NCBI RefSeq assembly: GCF_042186555.1
Contig: NC_133325.1
Span: forward strand, 757,251,128-757,315,127
DNA: 64,000 nucleotides
DNA from: Aquarana catesbeiana
Lineage: Eukaryota; Chordata; Amphibia; Anura; Ranidae
Direction of reading: 5' to 3'
Under the pieces are notes generated by a model. That model was not told the DNA's origin. It ran no database searches and worked only from the letters and a program-made list of their open reading frames with translations. Within the stretch, counting starts at the first letter, position 1, and each line of letters starts with the position of its first letter. Of the stretch, positions 24,301-36,300 are shown piece after piece. The position numbers were made by a program, and so were the translations under genes.

Positions 24301-27300
24301 TTTCAAGTGCAGTTGGACTAATTTTTCCCAGTGCTTAGTGAATGCGTTAATGCTTCACTTCGTAAAATATACCCAATCGGGTGCAAGGAACATAAAGAAA
24401 AACAAAAAAAAAATGCATTTTTGCTTGAACATGATTGGATGATGGAAATCAGCAGAGCTTTACCACATTTACTACACTCTGGGAAAAAAGAGTGAAACGG
24501 CACTTCCAAAGTTTAGAGGCTATTTGTCTTTAGTAAATGCACCTTTCTGTGTTGCTTTTTTTTGGCCAGAAGATCCAGCCCTAGCATACTCTTACCTGGA
24601 GTCACATAGACACTCTGATGGGGATTATTAGCTGCCACAAATCCGTAATCTAGCAGAAGTCGCTGATTATCATGGGGTCCATAGCAAATAAATACTTGTT
24701 CATACTTCCTATACTGCACTTTAGTCCTGATCTCATAACGTCTGATCTCCTCATTAAATGCAGCTTCTACCTGAATGGAACAAATTACAGAAAGTAAATA
24801 AGGTACCTTTGTCTGTCACAAAAGCTTGACGAATAAGTAAAGAAAACTGCCGCTGTTCAGACCTGTATTTGCTCGTGTGAACGTATAGGTGCCGGTCAAA
24901 TGGAGCTTGTGCATGCTCTGTAAATGTACACACTAAAAGTCCGGCCACACTGCCAACGACATCATCGGAAATCATCTTTATTGATCCATACAAAAGATAC
25001 AGGAAGTCCACCCAGACACTCCGCTTTTTAACTTTCACCCAGATAGGACTTAGTCATGGATGTCTATGACCAAGCCCTATCTGGGTACAATGTGTTAGCT
25101 GATGAGGATCAGGGACAATCTCTGTGCCTTTTGTGCAGAATAATAAAGTTGATTTCAGGTGATGTCATTGGAGGTAAGGGCAGACCCTTGTTTTAAATGT
25201 GCAAAGGCCTGTCTTCTCTTTAGATATTTACAACTTCGCCACGCTAGATATTTAACCCCTCCCTGGCAGTTCCCTCTATAGTAGACACAATCACAGGTAC
25301 TGAGCCTGCCAAATTAATCTCCACTCTGTACTCCGCCATCTGTCTCCCCAGTACCACAGCCTTGGCCTATGCCGCCAAGACAAGATGGGAGGCAGACATC
25401 GGACGGATTGAGGATGAGGATTGGGATGAGATTTTGGAGGACGTGAAAAAAGTAGGGCCGAAACAACTAATCGATTAATCGACAACTAATCGATTATGAA
25501 ATTAATCGATTACTATTTTCATAATCGATTAATCGGCCAGTAACATAATGGGGTTAAAAAAGCTAAAAATTAGCCCTATATAGTACAAAAAGAGCAAACA
25601 ATCTCTACTGTAAATATTACTTTCACTGTTGCACAGTAAAAAAACGAAGGGCTAATTTGTTTTTGTTTTTTTTAACTCCATTATGTTATTAAATGTCTTA
25701 GGCCTGGTTCTCACCCATGTGTTTTTTTGGTGCTTTTTGCAGAAATGCACTACAGTTCATTTAATGTTCACATCTATGCTTTTTTCAGCTGCTGTGTATT
25801 TGGAAAGGGTGCTTTTTGGTTCAATATACTTCAATGGAGAAGCTGCAGAAAAGCATGTAATATTACAGTTCTGTTTGAAAATCTGCAAAACAGTCTAGAA
25901 TTTTTTTTTCTTTAAATAAAAAAATTTGATCTGAGTCTGATGATATTTACCAATTCAACCTCTAATAGAGTATATCTATTCTGTCTGTTATTCTCAGGGA
26001 GGATTAAAGATTTTAGTCCCTAACCAAACAGTTGGTTATTTATATTTACCCCTGCGTATAAAGATATTTAGGAATAAATTGCCTTTTTTTAAACTTTACA
26101 TATTAACTAAATTATACACTACACTTTTTTTTAAGGTTATTAACCGATTAATCGATTAATCGAAACAATAATCGGCCAACTAATCGATAATGAAAATAAT
26201 CGTTAGTTGCAGCCCTAGAAAAAAGTATCCCCCAAATTATCAGACCGCCTCACGCAGTTGTATATCATACAAAGGACGTATCTGACCCCCCAGAAGGTAG
26301 CGTGTTTTAAACCCATGTACAATCCAGGATGCCGCCGATGCGACTACAACCCCAGGCTCCTTCTACCACCTTATACGGTCCTGCCCAACTATCCAAACAT
26401 ACTGGATACAGGTGATTCGCTTCTTGCACGACCAGATGGGCTCTCCTGCTACCCTAGGCCCAAAACTGTGCCTACTCGGTCTGTTGCCGGACTTAGACGC
26501 AGACAAACCCCTCCGTACCTTTTTACACGAGACGCTATTCTTGGCAAGGGAAGCGGTAGCCCGTAAGTAGATGCAGGCCCAGCCCCCTACAATCCAATGC
26601 TGGAAGGAAGAGGTTAATGACACTCTTCCATATAAAAAGCTGATCCATGTGCATAGAGGATGTTCGCTCAAGTATGAAAAGGTCTGGAGCAGATGGTTTG
26701 CAGATGGTGAAACATGCACTTAATAGCCTCACCCCCCATTTCCCCCCTTACCCCTTTGTTTTCTCCTTTTCTTTTATATATATTGTGTATTGACTCCACC
26801 TCCATTGGTGTGTTTCACTTCAGTCTATACAGATATTTCAATATATTCATGTATGTACTATTGTTAAGGCTATGTTGGTCTATATCGATTCATGTACCAT
26901 GCATACGTTTTTCAATAAAGTTGGTTTCTTCCAAAAAAAAAAAAAAAAAATGTGCAAAGGGCATGAAAACCAATCACATTTCAGTTCACTGAGTACAGAT
27001 GATTTCTGGGTGGCCACGCTTCTCTTATATATATCATGACTGCTCTTTGAACTTGCATGGAAGGAGACGGTCGCACTCCGATGAGGTCATCATTAACCAC
27101 TTTCAGACCGGCGCACGCCGATATACGTCCTGACTTTGAAGAGGGATAACTTTGTTATTGCAGCAGCTAGCTGTAATAACCTCGGTATCCTCTTTTTCGG
27201 CCGGCGATCCGGTTTCCGATAATAGTGATCTCTCCCTTCTATTACAAGGAATGTTTACATTCCTTGTAATAGGAATAAAAGTGACACATTTTTTTTTTTT

Positions 27301-30300
27301 TAAAGAACAGTGTAAAAATAAAAAATAAAAGGTAAAATAAATAAGAAAAAAATAAAAAAATTTTTTAAAACGTGCCCCGTCCCGCCGAGCTCGCGTGCAG
27401 AAGCGAACGCATACGTGAGTAGCCCCCGCATATGGATACGGTGTTCAAACCACACATGTGAGGTATCGCCGCGATCGGTAGAGCAAGAGCAATAATTCTA
27501 GCTCTAGACCTCCTCTGTAACTCAAAACATGCAACCTGTAGAATTTTTTTAATGTCGCCTATGGAGATTTTAACGGTAAAAGTTTGTCGCCATTCCACGA
27601 GCGGGTGCAATTTTGAAGCGTGACATGTTGGCTATCAACTTACTCGGCATAACATTATCTTTCTCAATATAAAAAAAATGGGCTAACTTTACTGTTGTCT
27701 TATTTTTTAATTCAAAAAAGTGTATTTTTTCCCCAAAAAATTGCACTTGTAAGACCGCTGCGCAAATACTGTGTGACAGAAAGTATTGCAATGACCGCCA
27801 TTTTATTCTCTAGGGTGTTATAAAAGAAAAATGTATAATGTTTGGGGGTTCTAAGTAATTTTCTAGCAAAAAAAAACTGTTTTTAACTTGCAAACAACAA
27901 ATCTCAGAAAGAGGCTCGGTCCTTAAAGTGGTTGTAAACCCTTTACAACCACTTTAAAAACTACAGGCAAGCCTATAATTAGGCTTGCCTGTAGCTGCAG
28001 TGGATATCTCCTAAACCTGCACGGTTTAGGAGATATCCCTGTATTTGCACGTGCCGACGTCATGCGGCACATGCGCATTTAAGCCAACTGAAGCAATGGT
28101 TGCTTTAGTTGTACTGTGCCGTTCGAGGCGGCTCCTACGCGCATGTGCGGGAGTGACGTCATCGCGGCTCCGGCCAATCACAGCGCCGGAGCAGTGATAC
28201 CCGGAAGCAAGCCCCGGGCGACATGTCGGCAGCCTGAGGGGGAGACGAGGACGGCTGCGGGGGCTTCGTTCTCGCGTAAGTAATTCATAATGAGCTAGTA
28301 TGCTATGCATACTAGCTCATTATGCCTTTATCTTGCAGGGTGTGTTTTTAGTTTTTTCTTTTTTGCAGGAGGGTTTACTTCCTCTTTAAGTGGTTAAAAA
28401 TGTACTCTTTTCTCTTCCTTGAATTAGGAAAGGTGTATAAGGACCTTGTCCATCTCTGGCTGTGTTTAGTGACCCCAAACAGAAAGCAGAGCAGCGCTCC
28501 TGTCTGCTGGATTTAGGGCTCACTAAATAGTAGATGTGTTCATGTTCAGGTGCTTTGCAAAACAGTCACTGAACACAAAAGGCAGCAGATGGGGAGTGGG
28601 GCACCTCAGCCCTCAGTCAAAACAGACCTGGCTTGGTATCATGCAAACACCAGTGTAGATCTATCCTTAAAGTGTTTGATATGCCTACTGAGTAAACCAG
28701 AACCAACGACTGGTAAACAAGATGTGGAAATATGCGGGATCCTACCTGCACACCAGGACTGTGGTTCAGCAGATCTAAGAATGGTGCCAATGCATACACA
28801 TCCTGTTCAGCAGAAAAGCAGTCTCTCTGTGCGTGTTTCATATATACCGTACGAGTGTTGACTGTGCACCAGGCCCAGCGCATGGCGTCATACGTCAGGA
28901 TGCTTTCGGCGTTCTCCTGAAACAAGGACTGCAATGATCTGAAGAACGATACATGGGAAGAGTAGAACTCTTGAACGACGCTCCTCTGCTGCTCAGCTTT
29001 TTGTCTGACAGGTTCTGGAAGGAGCATCACTATTTCTGGATCCCAATAAACTGGGCAGTCATAACTGCTGGGTAATACGTCTAGATATGGTTTCCACAGG
29101 GACCGGTCACCAGCGTATCTTTCTGTGACTAAGAAAGTGCACAATGCCAACAAAGGGGAGACAAGGGGACGCCACCTAAGCATAATGACAAAATATTTAG
29201 TAAACATGCCAATTATTTGAATATTGCAGCTTAAAATGTACTTCCACTTTTGAGTAAAGCCATCCATATTGCCAGAAGGCATAACGATGGCGGGCGTGGG
29301 GAAAGAAAATTTGCTGTACGATGGCAGAAGGGAAGGGGGTAGTAGAGCTCCAGGCTGCAGTGAATCCCAGGCACACTTGCAGATTAAGGGCCGGTTCACA
29401 CTGGTGCGATGTCAGAGATCGGATGTGATTCGCACCGCACTGCAGTGAAAATCACATGCAATCTCTGTGTGATGCGTTTTCAGCCATAAAGATTGTATGG
29501 CTGAATTTGCATCAAACTCGCACAGGACCCTTTTTTTTGTCCGCAGCAGAATCAGATTGCATGCGATCCGATTCCTGTCCGAGTTTGCAGATCGCACTGT
29601 GATATGCGAACTGATATGGGGGTGTCTTTAACTTTTACCTGACACTCCCAGGAATTCACATAGGGCAGTGTGAACTGCCGCCGGGAAACATGCGATGTGG
29701 GAACCCGCAGTGGATTCGCAGGGGTCCCGCATCGCAGCAGTGTGAACCGGCCCTTAAGTGGAACTTCAGTCATTTTTTCATTTTTCCATCTATTAAATCT
29801 TCTTCCCTTGTTGTTTTAACTTTGGATAGTAAAATATTTTTTTTTGTGGCAGTAAATACCTTATACAGCCCACTTCCGGTTTCCTTTCTGGTAGAAGGTC
29901 TAGGCTTATGACATCATGCACAGATCTCTCTCTCACTCTTGTGAGAGTTTGCCATGAAGGGAGGGGGGAATGAGTCATAAGAGGGTCAATGAAAGCTGCA
30001 GAGCTGGAGGTGTGTGTCTGTGTAATTCCAGAAAGTGAACAGGCAGCAGCTTAAGCTGCCCACAGTTAAAATGGCTGCAGCCAGACTCAGTGGAGGGAGA
30101 TTTCTGCAGCATATTTGGCAAGTACAGAATCACAGTATATATAAACGAATATGCAAAGTGGTTGGAGGGAAGCTTCAGAGTGGCAAAGATGTTTTTTTTT
30201 ACAAATTAGGTGAGCAGACTGCAGTTCCTCTTTAAGTTTGGAATCAAGGAGCTCCTCGAACTGCCGCAGCCCGCCTAATACTTTGACAGGCTGCAGGCAA

Positions 30301-33300
30301 CAAGGCTGGATGCTGCACATGGAAAAGTAGGAAGGAGCACCTGGTGCCCAAACAAAAAAAAAATGTGAATTGGAAGGTAGGTTAAAAGGTATTTATTGAA
30401 AGTAGTGACAAGTACATTAAGCCAATGTCTTTCAGGGTAAAGGACTCCCCCTTCTTCTCGCAAACCGAGTCAGAATAAAGAAAAAAAGTTGCTTGTCTTT
30501 CAAAACACTCGTTAACCGCGTTACTCAATAACCAAGGTTCCACTGTACTTCTTTTTTATTCCCTCTTATGGCCAGTCCTACTCTGCTCTGCCAATGCTAA
30601 TACTACGGTGGACACCATGCCAGGTACACAGCACAGGTATATCTTATTTCTGTTGCAATGCAGGTCAGTAACCAGACCTAAACCTAGTAGCTCTCCCCCA
30701 CTTTGTGTCTGTTTACCCCATGTTGGCATTGTGTCCACCTTAGCATTTACATTGGCAGAGCAGAGTAGGACTGGCCATAAAAGGGATTACTTTGATGCTG
30801 TTGGCCAGCTTAAATGTGTATTGCAATATGTGTGAGATAAAAATCCCTGTTTTTAATTGCAAAATTTGCCAGAAAGGATATATAGCAGTGTGTAGAGGGT
30901 TCATCCAGAATTTCTAGTGTTAACATGTGGTCACACCCTTTTAGCACCTGATAGATTATATACAATATGTACAAGCTATTAGGATCTGAGCACAGGTATA
31001 TCTTGTTTCTAAAACCAGGAGGGACACACAGCTGCTGGACAACCCTGTGTGAAAGGGGCCAAAGACTCTTGCAGTAAAGTGATTTAAGAAAAAGTGAATG
31101 TGGCAGATGACGGAAACAGGGTTAAAGCAGAAGGAAAGGCCAAACAATAAACCTACTTTAAAATTATGCTTCCCATTAAAGAGGAACTGCAGTCTGCTCA
31201 CATAATTTGCAATAAAAACATCTTTGCCTTTCTGAAGCTTCCCTCCAACCACTTTGCATATTCATTTAAATATACTGTGATTCTGTACTTGCCAAATATG
31301 CTGCAGAAATCTCCCTCCACTGAGTCTGGCTGCAACCATTTTAACTGTGGGCAGCTGAAGCTGCTGCCTGTTCACTTCCTGGATTTTCACAAACACACAG
31401 AGGCACACCTCCAGCCCTGCAGCTCTCATTGGCCCTCTTATGACTCATCCCCCTCCCTTCCTGGCAAACTCCCAAGAGAGTGAGAGAGCTGTGCATGATG
31501 TCATAAGTGTAAGCTTTTTACCAGACAAGAAACAGGAAGTGGGCTGTATAAGGTATTTACTGGCAGAAAAAAAATGCCAAATCTTCTGCCAGAGCAGAAG
31601 ATTTAATAGATGGAAAGATGAACAAAATGACTAAAGTTCCACTTTAACCTGCATACATTTTAGCATAAATTGCTACACGAATGCCTTTTTTTATGCAGCC
31701 ATGTAGACGCCAAAGCTCCAACTCCTCAGTGCAAATGTGCAGGCAGGCAACCTATAGAACTGATGTCACCAGTCGGCATCTACTGCTCTAGGAGTTGTGG
31801 ATGGAGAGAGTTCACTCCCATCAGCTGCAACCGTACATTTACACTGAGGAGGTGGAGCTTTGCACATTGGAAAACTGAAATGTCACATTTACAAGGAATT
31901 AAAAAAAAACTCAGACTTGCCATTATAATACCAACCTTCTGATATAATCACCAAGGTAGCTTTCCAGGACCGTGTCGGTGGTAAGAAGACAGGACTCCGG
32001 CAAGGAAATGATCAGATCTCCTGGCTGAGAAGAGACAAAGAGATTGGCTGAGATTGTATAAGCCATCTTAGCTTCCTATGTCAAAGTTTAAAATAAAAAT
32101 AGCTGTTTGAGGTTCGTTATGATCTTTATTTTTACAGAGCACTCTAAAGGACCATTTCACACTTAAACGCTTTTGCTGCGTTTTTACTTTGCTAAAAAAA
32201 AAACAAAAAACGCTGCATCTTTGTTGCGGTTTTCAAAACCACACAAAAAGCACAGGTCCCCATTGAAATGAATAGAAAAAGCACCAAAATTATGGCAAAA
32301 ACACATAAAAAAAGCACATAAGAAACACACCTGCGTTGCGTTTTTGGTGCATTTTTTTAAGTCGCATGTCCACGTTTTACGGGTGCATACTAGGTAATAA
32401 GAATCCAGAAAATGCATTTTTGATGCATTTATTCAGCAGTGTAATGTGAAAAGACCCTAATTCCTAATGGCTCTATAACACCATTAAAATGGTCTTTTTT
32501 TTCCTACCTTCACTCTTCTAGGAATGAAAGATGTGTGACTAATCTCAGCTCTGCTAGCAAGTGGAGAGTGTAGGTGGTTCAGAAAAGATCAATAATTACC
32601 ACATATACATACAAATAGTATACAGATATACACTATATGGCCAATAAGGACACTTGACCAATACACCTAAGTTGCAGTTGCTTGTTGGACGTTCCATTCC
32701 AAAACCATGGCCATGGTTGCCCCCTCTCCTCCTCCATTTGTGGCTATAACATAAGGCTTTCCACCAGAGCGTCTCTGTGGAAATTTGTGTCTATTCAGCC
32801 AAAACAGCATTTGTAAGGTTCTGTATTGATACTGGTCTACAAGTCCAAGCTCCAAATTTAATCCCGAAGGTGTTCAGTAGAGTTGAGGTCAGGGCTCTGT
32901 GCAAATCACCCCAAGTTCCTCCACACCAAACCCAATCAAGCCAACTCAACCATCAAACCATGTCTTTATGGAGCTGGCTTTGTGCACCTGAATTTAATAA
33001 CGTGAAAAGGTATGTACATACATATACACTATATATTAAAAAATATACAAAGATTAAACATCTGTAGTGTAACAATATCAACCGCAAACCTGCAGTAGAT
33101 GTGTTGTCATCAGACCCCTGCCCGTATCTAAAAGAACAAAAAAAATGCAATGAAAACGATGCCATGAGATGAGATCTCCCAAAACAGTAGAATCATTTCC
33201 TGAAATGTTGTTTGAGCAGTAGGGTGGGGAACCAAAACAAAGGTGAGTATAGGCTGCTAAGAAGGGTGGCATTAAAGAGAACCTGTTGTTTGCCCTGAAT

Positions 33301-36300
33301 AAAGAAAGTGCAGGTTTAGTTTAAGTCCACACCTCTCAAGGACCATTTTATGGTCAGGCTGCAACAGCAAGGCAAACTGTTCTAAGGCTTCCTTTCCCTA
33401 CACCAATCTGTCCAGCTATCTCCTGTTATGTCCACTTTTAGGGGATCCCTGAAACCCCCTTTCTTCAGAGAAGCCTAACAACTGTATTTCCACTTTCTCC
33501 ATCAGCTCATCCCCCACAGTTATTACGTTTTATATCACTTGACCCTTCCTTTTAGATTGTAAGCTTTAATGAGCAGGGCCCTCTGATTCCTCCTGTATTG
33601 AATTGTATTATAATTGTACTGTCGGCCCTCATGTTGTGAAGCGTTATGCAAACTCTCTGTGCTATATAAATCCTGTATAATAATAATAATTCCCACTGAA
33701 GAGCACCTGAAAATGTTACCTGGAAAATGTGCTGTCCTCAGCTGGCTGTCACAGAAGCCCCTGTTCTTCAGCCACTTTCTCAGCTGAACGTACTGGATGT
33801 CACAGCTTTGATTCACTACAAGAAGAAAGATTATATGCATGATGCATTATATATAAGCAGTGCTGGAAAAAAAAAGATAATCTGGTGCCCAGGACGAAGA
33901 TGAAAAACTGTACCCCCCCCCCCGTGTAAAGAAAGGGTCATTGTCATTTCAAAACAAGAAAATACTTAAAGTGGAGGGCCACCCTGAAAAAAAAAAATTC
34001 ACCAAAAATCCTAAAAAAAAAATGTAAAAAAAACATTTGGAAAAAAAAAATTTTTTTAAACTTACCTAAACCCTTGTTGCTAGGCAGTCTTCCTAACCTG
34101 CCTCTTCCTTTTCCGTTGTGCCTTCTGCTCCACGGTGAGCGGCCCCGTTGTCTTCTGGGAACTGTGTGTGTTCCCAGAACACCACGGGGCCATTCACAGT
34201 GCGCCGCGCCGCTCGCGCGTGCACAGTAGGAAACTGGCAGTGAAGCCGCAAGGCTCCACTGCCTGTTTCCCTTACCTAGGATGGCGGTGCCGGGACCTGA
34301 GAGCCGAGGGACGGGTCAGCCTCGGGCGGCAGACATCGCGGGCACCCAGGACAGGTAAGTACTTATTTAAAGTCAGCGGCTACAGTGTTTGTAGCTGCTG
34401 ACTTTTAATTTTTTTTTTTTTAGGCCGGAATCCCGCTTTAAAATAATAAATTAAGTTTAATTTGATAATTTAATATGCAATAATAACCCACAGCATTTGC
34501 GTCACTTTCTGCAACAATAATCCCCAGCAATGGTGCTAGCTTATGTAATAACCTCCAGCATTCATGGGAGTGTCTGTAATCCTCATATGAACTGGTGGGG
34601 GGGGGGGGGGATAGGTTAATTAACCACTTGAGCTCTGAAAGATTTTACCCCCTTCATGACCAGTCCATTTTTTGCTATATAAAAATGCGCTACTGAAACT
34701 GGTAATTGCACGGTCATGCAACACTATACCCAAAAGAAATTTATATCATGTTTTTCACACAAATAAAAGCTTTATTTTGGTGGAATTTGCACATCACTGG
34801 GTTTTTTTTCGTTTTTATCATATGAATGAAAAAAGACCAAAAATGTAAAAAAATATGTATATATTTTTCCATCTAATTAAAAAAAATCTTTATATATTTA
34901 GGCAAAAATGTATCCTGCTACATGAAAAATCCCAATAAGTGTATATTAATTGGTTTGTGTGAAAGCTACAGCGCCTACAAACGATGGGATATATACTGGA
35001 ATTTTATTTGTTTACTTTGTGTAATTCTAGCATAATGTGCTAGTATGCTATTCATACAATCACATTATGCTCCTAAAGTGGTTGTAAAGGCTCAAGGTTT
35101 TTTACCTTCATGCATAGAAACCTGTGTGCAGCAGCGCCCCCAGTCCCCCCTAAAACTTACCTGAGCCCCATCTCGATCCAGCGATGTGCACAAGAGCCTC
35201 GGCTCTCCCTCCTCATTGGCTGAGACTGCAGCGGTAGCCATTCGCTCCCAGCCAGTAAGCCACTGAGAAGAGAGCGGGGGTTGGAGCCGCGCCACACTCA
35301 TTGTGTGAATGGACACACGGAGAAGCAGCTTGCTGTGGGAGCACAGGGCTGGAGCGAGTAGCCTGGAGCACAGGCAGGGGACCCTAAAAGAGGAGGATCG
35401 GGGCTGCTCTGTGCAAAACCAACTGCACAGAGGAGGTAAGAATGACATGTTTGTTATTTTTAAAAATATAAAACCTTTAATGTCGCTTTAATTTGCAGGG
35501 GGAAGTTTCTTTAGTTCCCATTTTACTACCGCTTTAATATCAACTGAGCATATGCAAACTTAGTCAATGTGTCCATGCACACATAGGCATTTACAAGCAT
35601 TTAGAGGAATTTAGGAGCAGAAATCTGACGTAACCAAAATCGCATTCAGGAGAGGAGCATTTGGTCAGAGAAAACACCCGACGCGTGTAAACGTGCCTAA
35701 ACGCTAAGTGCATTTAGCACTTGAGCGATTATTCATTTCAACTGACAAAATGAATTACTATTCTGGGTAATAAAATGAATGAATGCCGAAATGCTTGACA
35801 CATCTGAACTTCCCGTCCGGCCTATAGCATATTGACGGCCGGGTGGTGGTTCTGTTATCCTGACTGGGTGTCATATGAGGTCCAGCAGGACAACATGCCG
35901 GCGCATGCCCGCGGCGCAGTGATCGGAGGTGCTGTGTGTCAGTCTGACACACTGGGGTTTATTTACTAAAAGCAAATCCACTTTGCACTACAAGTGCACA
36001 TGGAAGTGCAGTCGCTGTAGATCTGAGGGGGACATGCAAGGAAAATATAAAACAGCATTTTAGCTTGCACATGATTGGATGATAAAATCAGCAAAGCTTC
36101 CCCTCATTTCAGAGCTTCCCCTCAGATCTACAGCGACTGCACTTCCAAGTGCACTTGCAGTGCAAAGTGGATTTGCCTTTAGTAAATCAACCCCACTGCA
36201 TCTCTGATCGTAGTAAGGACAGAGGCTTCTTACCACGTGATCAGCTGTAACCAATCACAGCTGATCATCGCGTGAACCAGGAAGTGCCGGTAAACGGCAT

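Noticed and set aside
28617..28745. C-terminal 43 codons of the long SETD4 exon 5 open frame
   Set aside because: They lie past a GTAGGATC donor, and the frame continues exactly into exon 6; this is intron read-through.
29176..29399. N-terminal part of the same open frame, beginning at an ATG at 29399
   Set aside because: It lies upstream of the GCTTAG acceptor and within a MITE; SETD4 exons 1-4 supply the real N-terminus.
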